This document shows, piece by piece, positions 1 through 5,098 of a stretch of DNA of 5,098 nt. Under the pieces are notes generated by a model. The model had not been told where the DNA came from. It saw only the letters and a program-made list of their open reading frames with translations, and did not search any database. A program made the position numbers and the translations under genes. Position 1 is the stretch's first letter. Every line of letters begins with the position of its first letter. The stretch is from Desulfurococcales archaeon (GTDB lineage Archaea > Thermoproteota > Thermoprotei_A > Sulfolobales > NBVN01), in contig JAGGUC010000162.1 in assembly GCA_021158735.1 (NCBI GenBank), forward strand, positions 1 to 5,098. The letters are read 5' to 3'.

Positions 1-1
1 A

Positions 2-172
2 GTGCACCTCCAGTGCAGGGATGACGTCGACTGCGTGAGAATTAAGAAGGAAGTCACTAGTAAGTTACGTACCTACGGAATCAGGGCTGAAGACCTAGTC
101 AATGGAGCGGTAATTGAATTCACTAATGAGAAACCCAAGTTGACTGAATTAGTGAGGAAGCTGAAGGCGTGA
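2..172 (+). CDS. 3' end of an unrecognised protein (5' partial)
   Basis: An open frame enters from the left edge and ends at TGA 170-172, giving 56 residues that start VHLQCRDDVDC and end LVRKLKA. The fragment reads as a beta strand (VHLQC), a charged helix (VRIKKEVTSKLRTYG), a second strand (AVIEF) and a final basic helix, so a small alpha/beta C-terminal domain is plausible. Two cysteines lie six residues apart (CRDDVDC). I do not recognise the family. A C-terminal domain of a cation-diffusion-type transporter was considered from the strand-helix-strand order, but nothing specific supports it. The gene ends 47 bases before the HEPN gene and runs the same way, so read-through is possible, although a TATA-like element lies in the gap. 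Codon use (AGG, AAG, CTA) matches the neighbours. That it is a real coding end is fairly secure; its function is unknown. Confidence 0.6.
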   Translation: MHLQCRDDVDCVRIKKEVTSKLRTYGIRAEDLVNGAVIEFTNEKPKLTELVRKLKA

Positions 173-175
173 TTA

Positions 176-190
176 AAGGAAGATATTTTA
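176..190 (+). promoter_or_regulatory. Possible BRE/TATA promoter of the HEPN-MNT operon
   Basis: A purine-rich stretch (AAGGAAG) followed by ATATTTTA at 183-190 resembles an archaeal BRE plus TATA box. Its centre is about 34 bases before the GTG at 220. Transcription would then start near 210-214 and leave a very short leader, which is usual in crenarchaea. The match to a TATA consensus is only moderate. Confidence 0.35.
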
Positions 191-219
191 GCTGAAACAG
201 AAATTGACTAGGGCTTTAA

Positions 220-609
220 GTGCCGCGAGCAGATGAAGCAGAGCTGATTCGGGAGCGGGCCCTCACCATGCTCAGGGCATCTAAGCACCACCTGGGGGTC
301 GGTGACTACGACTTAGCTTCCTTCCTAGCTGAGCAGGCAGCTCAGCTCTACCTGAAGTATGTAGTACTTAAGATAACAGGTGAGGTTCCCAGAACACACT
401 CAATTAGAGAGCTACTTCAAATACTAGGTAAAATAACGAAGAAGGAAAATAAGGTAATCGAGTTCATTCGGGTGCGTAGGTCAATGCTAATAAGGCTGGA
501 GGAAGCATACCTAGCCTCAAGGTACCTATTTAGGAGGTATGACCGGGATGAGGTTAAGGAGTTGGTTGAATTTGCGGAGGAGCTGATTAATTATGTTAGA
601 GATCTTTAA
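220..609 (+). CDS. HEPN-domain protein, probable toxin half of a HEPN-MNT pair
   Basis: This 129-residue all-helical protein matches the HEPN domain (PF05168 type) over nearly its whole length. Visible family marks are the first-helix pattern GDYDLASFLAEQAAQLYLK (residues 28-46), the loop PRTHSIRELL (57-66), the SRY motif (100-102) and a final amphipathic helix (EVKELVEFAEELI). In HEPN-MNT modules the HEPN protein is typically a dimeric RNase toxin and the nucleotidyltransferase its antitoxin. The next gene overlaps by 17 bases and encodes exactly that partner, which supports the role. The C-terminal helix lacks the R-x4-6-H RNase motif of the best-studied HepT toxins: R101 is present but no histidine follows. 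R19-x4-H24 lies in helix 1, not the usual place. Nuclease activity is therefore uncertain. The start is GTG at 220, directly after an in-frame TAA (217-219); the next candidate, ATG 268, would cut into helix 1. Confidence 0.88.
   Translation: MPRADEAELIRERALTMLRASKHHLGVGDYDLASFLAEQAAQLYLKYVVLKITGEVPRTHSIRELLQILGKITKKENKVIEFIRVRRSMLIRLEEAYLASRYLFRRYDRDEVKELVEFAEELINYVRDL
576..582 (+). promoter_or_regulatory. Ribosome binding site for the MNT gene, inside the HEPN gene
   Basis: GGAGGAG lies within the HEPN coding sequence and ends 10 bases before the ATG at 593. It matches the archaeal Shine-Dalgarno sequence well. It supports ATG 593 as the start and suggests that the antitoxin is translated from the same message, coupled to the HEPN gene. 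Confidence 0.55.
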
Positions 610-937
610 GTCAGGTGCTGAAAGAAGAAAGCTGATCGAGAACTGGAGGTTCTACACCGAAAAAATAGCTGAGGCATGTAAAGAGTTACTAAAGGACTGT
701 GAGGTCTACGTCTTCGGCAGTGTCGTTGAGGGGAGGTGGACTGGTGGAAGCGATGTCGACGTCCTAGTAATTAGTGGCAACACCCCGTCGAGCAGTAAGG
801 GGAGGGCGGAAGTTAAAGCTAAGATAGAGGAAGTAGCGGGTCTGCCGCTTGTTCACCCGTTCGAAATACACTTAATTAGCAGGGATGAAGTGAGCTGGTA
901 CAGGAGACACATCAAAAAAGCCGTGAAGATACTGTGA
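593..937 (+). CDS. Minimal nucleotidyltransferase (MNT), probable antitoxin partner of the HEPN protein
   Basis: This 114-residue protein is a compact DNA-polymerase-beta-fold nucleotidyltransferase (PF01909 type). It carries the family signature GS-x10-D-x-D exactly: G42-S43, then D54 and D56 in the run GGSDVDVLVI. The likely third metal-binding acid is E91, in the strand PFEIHLI. The N-terminal helix (about 10-34) and the basic C-terminal tail (RRHIKKAVKIL) frame the core. In characterised pairs such as MntA/HepT of Shewanella, the MNT protein neutralises the HEPN toxin by adding AMP groups to a tyrosine near its active site. With all three acids present, this copy should be catalytically competent. 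It starts at ATG 593, 17 bases inside the HEPN gene, with a GGAGGAG ribosome site upstream. The length is normal for the family. It may be a defence or persistence module, but nothing else in the window shows which. Confidence 0.9.
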   Translation: MLEIFKSGAERRKLIENWRFYTEKIAEACKELLKDCEVYVFGSVVEGRWTGGSDVDVLVISGNTPSSSKGRAEVKAKIEEVAGLPLVHPFEIHLISRDEVSWYRRHIKKAVKIL

Positions 938-951
938 GCTCACTGGTTACT

Positions 952-967
952 CCGTTAAGCTTTTATT
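952..967 (+). promoter_or_regulatory. Possible TATA promoter of cysS
   Basis: GTTAAG followed by CTTTTATT (960-967) in the gap after the MNT gene resembles a BRE/TATA pair. Initiation about 26 bases downstream would fall near 988-990. The same T-rich stretch (TTTTATTT, 961-968) could instead end the HEPN-MNT transcript. The call is weak, but this is the only promoter-like element between the two genes. Confidence 0.35.
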
Positions 968-987
968 TCCTTAGGTACTATGGTGTA

Positions 988-1029
988 GTGTGGGGTGCTG
1001 TCATGGGTGATGTAGTTTGCTCAGCTTAA
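988..1029 (+). other. Micro-ORF before cysS with a Cys codon near its stop (possible leader or misread start of cysS)
   Basis: A frame from GTG 988 (or ATG 1003) reads GDVVCSA near its end and stops at TAA 1027-1029. It lies one base out of phase with cysS. Its end overlaps the first recognisable cysS codons: AAG at 1028-1030 begins KVYNTLTR. Dropping a single T at 1027 would join this micro-ORF to cysS without a break. It may therefore be the true cysS start displaced by one base, or a short leader peptide. A TGC (Cys) codon lies two codons before its last sense codon. Its translation is not shown by the sequence. Confidence 0.2.
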
Positions 1030-1093
1030 GGTCTATAATACCTTAACACGTAAGTTAGAAGTATTTAAGCCACTAACAGGTAACCGCGTCTTC
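1016..1093 (+). other. cysS: In-frame N-terminal coding stretch of cysS lacking a start codon
   Basis: In the cysS frame, between the in-frame TAG (1013-1015) and the ATG at 1094, the codons spell FAQL, then KVYNTLTRKLEVF, then KPLTGNRVF. The middle part is the canonical beginning of cysteinyl-tRNA synthetases (compare LKIFNTLTR of the E. coli enzyme), so this stretch is almost certainly part of the protein. None of its 26 codons is ATG, GTG, TTG, CTG, ATT, ATC or ATA. An in-frame ATG at 1010 is followed at once by the TAG. The protein therefore needs a start that the given sequence does not provide. Confidence 0.8.
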
Positions 1094-2437
1094 ATGTTTG
1101 TGTGTGGCCCAACAGTCTACGACTACTCCCACTTAGGGCATGCTAGGGTCTTCGTGTTCTTCGACACGGTAGCTAGGTATCTGAGGTGGTTGGGGTACGC
1201 GGTCTTCTACATAGTGAATATTACCGACGTTGATGATAAGATAGTTAATAGGGCTAGAGAAAAGGGTAAGCACCCGCTCGAGCTTGCTAGGGAGTTCGAG
1301 GAGTACTTCATGGAGGATATGCTGGCACTTAATGTAACTTCACCTAACCTCTACCCAAGGGCCTCAGATTACCTCAAGGAGATATTCTGGCAGATTGAGG
1401 AACTCCTTAGGAAGGGATACGCTTACATAACGCCTACGGGTGTCTACTATGACATAAGAAGATTTCACGACTATGGCAAATTATCTGGTAGAAGACCTGA
1501 GGAATTAGTGGTTCACAGGATCGAGCCTGACCCGACGAAGAAGAATCCAGGGGATTTTGCTTTATGGAGGGTCAGGCCGAGGGAGGAGTTCGGGTGGGAC
1601 TCGCCGTGGGGTTACGGCAGACCTGGATGGCACATAGAAGATACAGCAATTACCTTGAGACACTTTGGACAACAGTACGACATCCACGGTGGTGCTGTAG
1701 AGCTCATGTTTCCGCATCACGAGGCTGAAATAGCTCAGGCTGAAGCTATAACCAGTCTTAAGCCTTTCGTCAGGTACTGGATTCACGTAGGGCTACTGAC
1801 TGTTGAAGGTAAGAAAATGAGTAAGTCAATAGGTAATGTAGTGACTATAAGAGAAGCATTTAAAAAGTATGATGCGAACACCATAAGGCTCTTCATACTA
1901 TCAACACATTATAGGTCACCGCTGGACTTTAGGTGGGAGCTGCTAGATAGTGCAGCTAAGTCTGTTTCAAGATTAATTACAGCAGTTAGCAGGCTTAAGC
2001 AGCTAGACATAGTAGAGACTACTCAAGGAAGTGATGAAGAGAAATTAGTTAGTGAGGCTAAAGAGACGATGAAGGGGTTTGTTGACTCAATGAACAGTGA
2101 CCTAAATACTGCTGCAGCACTATCCCATGTCTTCAAGCTAGCTAATGCCGTTAATGACTTCACAAATAAACATTCTAGGATATCTAAGGATGGCTTCGGA
2201 GAAGTACACAGGGTGTTTAAGGATGCATTCGACATACTTGGACTTAAGGTAGAAGAGGAAGTAAGTACTGATATCACAGATTTAATTCGTCTAATAGTTG
2301 ATGTCCGCTCTAAGCTTAGAGTAAGGAAGATGTGGGACCTAGCTGATGAAATAAGAGCTAAGCTCAAGGAGCTAGGTATTGAGCTACAGGACACGACCTC
2401 AGGAACAAGATGGATTTTAAGGAAGCGTAGAACATGA
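1094..2437 (+). CDS. cysS: Cysteinyl-tRNA synthetase (class I)
   Basis: The enzyme attaches cysteine to tRNA-Cys in the cytoplasm, using ATP. The 447 residues from ATG 1094 contain the class I marks: CGPTVYDYSHLGHARVF with HLGH at 13-16 (the HIGH motif), and KMSKS at 241-245. The region GYGRPGWHIEDTA (173-185) is also typical, as is the C-terminal ADEIRAKLKELGIELQDT with GTRW near the end. A helical DALR-type anticodon-binding region lies between about 285 and 385. Zinc-site residues C4, H208 and E212 are present, but the fourth ligand, Cys in the HIEC motif of the E. coli enzyme, is Asp here (D183, codon 1640-1642). ATG 1094 is internal to the family's N-terminus: about 22 conserved residues are encoded in frame just upstream without a start codon (see 1016-1093). 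The annotated start is thus only the first usable one, and the true protein is probably about 470 residues. The stop is TGA 2435-2437, and the rest of the frame is intact. Confidence 0.96.
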   Translation: MFVCGPTVYDYSHLGHARVFVFFDTVARYLRWLGYAVFYIVNITDVDDKIVNRAREKGKHPLELAREFEEYFMEDMLALNVTSPNLYPRASDYLKEIFWQIEELLRKGYAYITPTGVYYDIRRFHDYGKLSGRRPEELVVHRIEPDPTKKNPGDFALWRVRPREEFGWDSPWGYGRPGWHIEDTAITLRHFGQQYDIHGGAVELMFPHHEAEIAQAEAITSLKPFVRYWIHVGLLTVEGKKMSKSIGNVVTIREAFKKYDANTIRLFILSTHYRSPLDFRWELLDSAAKSVSRLITAVSRLKQLDIVETTQGSDEEKLVSEAKETMKGFVDSMNSDLNTAAALSHVFKLANAVNDFTNKHSRISKDGFGEVHRVFKDAFDILGLKVEEEVSTDITDLIRLIVDVRSKLRVRKMWDLADEIRAKLKELGIELQDTTSGTRWILRKRRT

Positions 2438-2473
2438 ACTAATTACTGAGTGTACGCAAAATATGTGAGTATA

Positions 2474-2483
2474 GGTCTTTTTG
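2474..2483 (+). terminator. Possible T-tract terminator after cysS
   Basis: A run of five T (2478-2482) lies about 40 bases after the cysS stop in the convergent gap. Short T-tracts are the usual intrinsic terminators of archaeal RNA polymerase. I see no stem-loop. The tract is short, so the call is weak. Confidence 0.25.
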
Positions 2484-2507
2484 CTTAATAGCATCTGCAC
2501 GCAGTTA

Positions 2508-3524
2508 TTAATCTCTTACTAATTCTAGTGTTAAGCATCTTGGTCCGCCACCTGCTTTACAGAATTCTGATAGATCTATATCAATTACATCAACACCCTC
2601 TTTACGGAGGCTCCTAATGGTCTCACTGTTTCCTGCAGGAATTACTACTTTTCCTGGGGCTATGGGAAGTACGTTTGGGGCGCATTTCCTTAATTCCTCC
2701 TCAGGTACTTCAATTAAATTCACCTCTTTCTTCTTAAGGAACAGTATCGTGTCGTAATCTACACCCCCAGGATAAATTACTGCTAAGTTCTCATCGACCA
2801 TACCGAAAGTCATGTCGAGGTGAAATATTCCTGAAGACCCTCCGACTTGCCACTCCCTCTTCTCAAGGTACCCTGGTAAGTGAGCAATGTGAATTTCCTC
2901 TACTCCTGCATGTTTAAGTATTGGGATTATTTGGTTGACTCCATCTATATTCGTCCTTAGTCCTGTAGCTATGATTGCTGTTTTTGAATCTATGAACCAT
3001 AAATTACTTGCTTCAAAAACGCCTTTGCCGTGGACTGTGTACAATATTGGGCACCCCAGCTCCATGAGTTTTTTAGCGATGTACACCTCCAGTCCCTTCT
3101 TATAGACCATAGCGGGTCTCTCAATAATTGCCCCACCCTTAATAACTACGGCTTCATGCATGAAGCACGCCGACCTCAGTGGGATCCCGTAAGTACCTGT
3201 TAGTGGCTCCTTCGGGTCAAGATAAAGGACTTCAACCCCCTCGCCCCTAAGGGCTTCAGCAAGTGCGTCATGCTGCTTCTGCATTACCTCAAGATCAGGT
3301 AAGCCCTCAGGTAAGTTAAAGAATGCAGGATCCTCAGCTATAATAGGGGACTTATTTTCATCGCCAGGACGGTGAAGAAGAACTTTCCTCAATTTACCAA
3401 CAGCTGACTGAGCACCCCAATCCTCGCCCCAAGTAGCCTTCAGCTCATCAAGATAGTCTACATCGAAAATAGGTTTAGGAGGCTTTCCAGGGGAGTAACC
3501 AGGTATTTTTCTTAAGTCATGCAA
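2508..3524 (-). CDS. Arginine-deiminase-like guanidino-group enzyme (pentein/amidinotransferase superfamily)
   Basis: This 338-residue cytoplasmic protein has the pentein fold order. It has an opening strand KVLLHRPGDE (47-56), then FMHEAVVIKGGAIIERPA (121-138) and GVFEASNLWFID (168-179). FHLDMTFGMVD (234-244) follows, and the C-terminus is GGGPRCLTLELVRD (325-338). By comparison with arginine deiminases, the likely catalytic residues are C330, H235 with D237, and E171. The C-terminal GGGPRC and HLD-FxMVD motifs are closest to arginine deiminase, which converts arginine to citrulline and ammonia. The protein is shorter than the roughly 400-residue bacterial enzymes, which carry an extra helical insert. 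The usual FTRDP, whose Asp grips the guanidinium group, is FMHEA here, and EGGD is EASN. The substrate may thus be agmatine, a methylated arginine or another guanidino compound; an amidinotransferase role is also possible. The start is TTG 3524-3522, with a GGTG ribosome site (3536-3533) and a TATA box upstream; an in-frame stop at 3563-3561 rules out a longer form. Confidence 0.85.
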   Translation of the reverse strand: MHDLRKIPGYSPGKPPKPIFDVDYLDELKATWGEDWGAQSAVGKLRKVLLHRPGDENKSPIIAEDPAFFNLPEGLPDLEVMQKQHDALAEALRGEGVEVLYLDPKEPLTGTYGIPLRSACFMHEAVVIKGGAIIERPAMVYKKGLEVYIAKKLMELGCPILYTVHGKGVFEASNLWFIDSKTAIIATGLRTNIDGVNQIIPILKHAGVEEIHIAHLPGYLEKREWQVGGSSGIFHLDMTFGMVDENLAVIYPGGVDYDTILFLKKKEVNLIEVPEEELRKCAPNVLPIAPGKVVIPAGNSETIRSLRKEGVDVIDIDLSEFCKAGGGPRCLTLELVRD

Positions 3525-3550
3525 ATTTAAAGCACCAAAAATCGCAGCGA

Positions 3551-3570
3551 AAATATATATTTAAACTTTG
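3551..3570 (-). promoter_or_regulatory. TATA promoter of the deiminase-like gene
   Basis: Read on the minus strand, CAAAG is followed by TTTAAATATATAT. TTTAAATA at 3565-3558 is an excellent match to the crenarchaeal TATA consensus, with a purine-rich BRE before it. Transcription would start near 3535, leaving a leader of about 10 bases that includes GGTG (3536-3533) before the TTG start. The promoter lies in the 109-base gap after the antiporter gene, so the deiminase is probably transcribed on its own. Confidence 0.65.
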
Positions 3571-3633
3571 CCCTTGATAAAATATCTTATTCATTACTAA
3601 GAAAATCCGAGCTTTTTAGGAAGCTGCAGAGGA

Positions 3634-5098
3634 TTAGCTAATTGTTCGTACGGACTTCCACCACTGAATTACTAAGTAAGCACCCACGGCTGTGCTCACC
3701 AGAGCTGGAACTACTGTAAGTAAGACAGTTATTATTCCTAGATATTCTCTACCAATTACTGCCTCAAATACGCGGGTGTACCTGAATATAGCTATTAGCG
3801 ATGCTAGCTCCACTGTAAGAGTAACGATTATGAGAAATAGCAACCTGTGCACCAGGACTTCTAGGCGGGGAGCTATTTCTCTATTAATACTTGTCAGCAA
3901 CTTATGTATTGATGTCTGCGTTCTCTTCACGAGTCTGTACACAATGACTCCCGCCAGTGGCGTCGCAATCAGTGCTGTGGGGATCAGTGCTCTCATACCC
4001 ATCCAAGTATAGATTTCTGCTAGCACTACATACATTACGAGAAGAGTAATCAGGAGTTCACCAACACTATGCATAATCGTCTTAAAGATGCTCTGAACCC
4101 AGCTATGTACTTGTCCCTCAACAATTCTCCTAAGCCTCAGCGCTATGTCATCTAGCATAGAGGCTCTCTCTAGCGTGAGCGCTTTAATGAACTTAGGTAT
4201 TAGAGATCCCTTCCTACCAGTTAGGTACGAGCCCGTGAGGGAGCCGAAAATTATTGAGAGAGCTGCGACAGCGAGAATATAAGGTGGTGCTACGCCAGCA
4301 AGCGCGGCATAGTACGCTATTACTAGAGCGAGCTCACTAATCGTTGATAAGTAGAATCCAGTCTCCATACCGTACCTAATGCCTAGTCCACTCGCTATGA
4401 CTGACGAAACTACTGTTGAGAATGTGTGAATTATACTAATTACTACTGCGTACGCTATAATTAAGAGTAGCGTATTGACTGCTAAAGAAATTGATGATAT
4501 GTTCAGCCCCATCGACACTAGGAAGAGAACCAAGAATACAGCGCGGACGGGCTTAAACATCTTAATAAGATTCTCCGACACAGCTAAACTGGATGTTGTA
4601 AGGCCAGCTATAAACGCTCCTAAGGCAGGGCTCAGTCCCAGGTAGCCAGTAGTGAGTCCAAGAAGCAGACCGTAGGATATGATGAGAATGAGGCCGCTGT
4701 CATCAGGTCTAATTATTTTGGAGAGCACTCTTTTCGCGAACTCAAGGCTAAGGAAGAATATCGCTAGTCCGAACGCGATTATCTCTAATATAAATAAATA
4801 TGGGAACGCAGTAGCTCCTCGAATCATGGCTAGTGCTATAACAATTATAACATCCTCGACGGCAGCGACCATGAGCACGGTTCTATAAATTTCCTTTCTG
4901 CTGGGTTTAAACTCCTCAAGGAGCTTATACGTGAATACGGTGCTGGAGAAGCTAGCTATGAGGCCTAGAACGAGGGCTTCCTCAAGCTCTGCTCCTAGGG
5001 CTGCTACGATTCCGACTGTAATGGGTGCTGCAAGCGACATTTCTAGGACTGATATGTAGAGAGGGAACCCCCTGATGTACTCAAGCCTAGTTATGTGG
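3634..5098 (-). CDS. CPA2-type monovalent cation/proton antiporter (5' partial)
   Basis: This is a membrane antiporter of the Na+/H+ or K+/H+ exchanger family (PF00999). Residues are numbered from ATG 5040-5038. Family marks are SSTVFTYKLLEE (32-43), VAAVEDVIIVIAL (58-70), LGLSPALGAFIAGL (134-147), FKPVRAVFLVLFLVSMGL (162-179) and STISELALVIAYYA (232-245). The ion-binding pair is Glu-Asp (E62-D63), where relatives have Asp-Asp, Asn-Asp or Gln-Asp. ATG 5040 is not the real start. The frame continues with no stop for 19 more residues to the right edge, and the usual first helices of the family are missing, so they lie outside the window. About ten core helices are present up to residue 272. A basic linker follows, and then about four further membrane segments (320-343, 351-372, 398-420, 434-460) in place of the soluble RCK/TrkA-N domain of Kef proteins. 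The cation cannot be told from the sequence. The stop is TAA 3636-3634. Confidence 0.9.
   Translation of the reverse strand, partial: HITRLEYIRGFPLYISVLEMSLAAPITVGIVAALGAELEEALVLGLIASFSSTVFTYKLLEEFKPSRKEIYRTVLMVAAVEDVIIVIALAMIRGATAFPYLFILEIIAFGLAIFFLSLEFAKRVLSKIIRPDDSGLILIISYGLLLGLTTGYLGLSPALGAFIAGLTTSSLAVSENLIKMFKPVRAVFLVLFLVSMGLNISSISLAVNTLLLIIAYAVVISIIHTFSTVVSSVIASGLGIRYGMETGFYLSTISELALVIAYYAALAGVAPPYILAVAALSIIFGSLTGSYLTGRKGSLIPKFIKALTLERASMLDDIALRLRRIVEGQVHSWVQSIFKTIMHSVGELLITLLVMYVVLAEIYTWMGMRALIPTALIATPLAGVIVYRLVKRTQTSIHKLLTSINREIAPRLEVLVHRLLFLIIVTLTVELASLIAIFRYTRVFEAVIGREYLGIITVLLTVVPALVSTAVGAYLVIQWWKSVRTIS

Noticed and set aside
1010..1015. ATG TAG in the cysS frame, suggesting a pyrrolysine or read-through codon at position two
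   Set aside because: Pyrrolysine decoding is tied to a dedicated gene set not seen here, and a second-codon UAG read-through would be unprecedented. An error or mutation explains it more simply.
1007..1027. GTGATGT resembling a C box of an archaeal C/D guide RNA
   Set aside because: The box is imperfect, and no correctly spaced CTGA (D or D') or second C box follows.
1562..1786. Minus-strand open frame opposite cysS
   Set aside because: It lies wholly within the conserved cysS sequence, and its translation resembles no protein family.
2023..2394. Minus-strand open frame, Ser/Leu-rich, opposite the cysS 3' part
   Set aside because: The composition is typical of an antisense shadow of a helical protein, with no promoter or family match.
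3611..3624. GCTT/AAGC inverted repeat downstream of the antiporter as a terminator hairpin
   Set aside because: The arms are only four bases, and no long T-tract follows on the minus strand.
3692..4012. Plus-strand open frame opposite the antiporter
   Set aside because: It is antisense to a well-supported membrane protein and has no recognisable features. The same applies to 4679-4888.

Overview
The window looks like chromosomal DNA of a thermophilic archaeon, most likely a member of the Thermoproteota (crenarchaeal lineage). The signs are arginine codons dominated by AGG/AGA, GTG and TTG starts, TATA-type promoters close to the start codons, an overlapping HEPN/nucleotidyltransferase pair, and a cysteinyl-tRNA synthetase with an archaeal-looking sequence. 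This assignment is an inference from sequence character, not from a database match.

The left part (1-937, + strand) holds the last 56 codons of an unrecognised gene. A two-gene operon follows: a HEPN-domain protein (220-609) and a minimal nucleotidyltransferase of the MNT family (593-937), overlapping by 17 bases. This is the classic HEPN-MNT (HepT/MntA-type) toxin-antitoxin arrangement. The middle (938-2437, + strand) holds cysS, encoding cysteinyl-tRNA synthetase. Its conserved N-terminal residues are encoded in frame from about 1025, but no usable start codon lies between an in-frame TAG at 1013 and the internal ATG at 1094. The gene therefore has a real start problem: sequence error, point mutation, or something regulatory.

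A 70-base convergent gap (2438-2507) separates cysS from the right half, which is coded on the minus strand. There, a short arginine-deiminase-like enzyme of the pentein superfamily (2508-3524) has its own strong TATA box. Upstream of it lies the 3' part of a CPA2-type monovalent cation/proton antiporter (3634-5098). Its frame stays open to the right edge, so its first membrane helices lie outside the window. It carries an unusual extra membrane region at its C-terminus.

The genes do not form one pathway. The best leads are the broken-looking 5' end of cysS with a Cys-codon micro-ORF beside it, the altered substrate-site residues of the deiminase, and the Glu-Asp motif and C-terminal membrane extension of the antiporter. 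I saw no tRNA, rRNA, CRISPR array, insertion sequence or long repeat, and no convincing evidence of a wholly new system.
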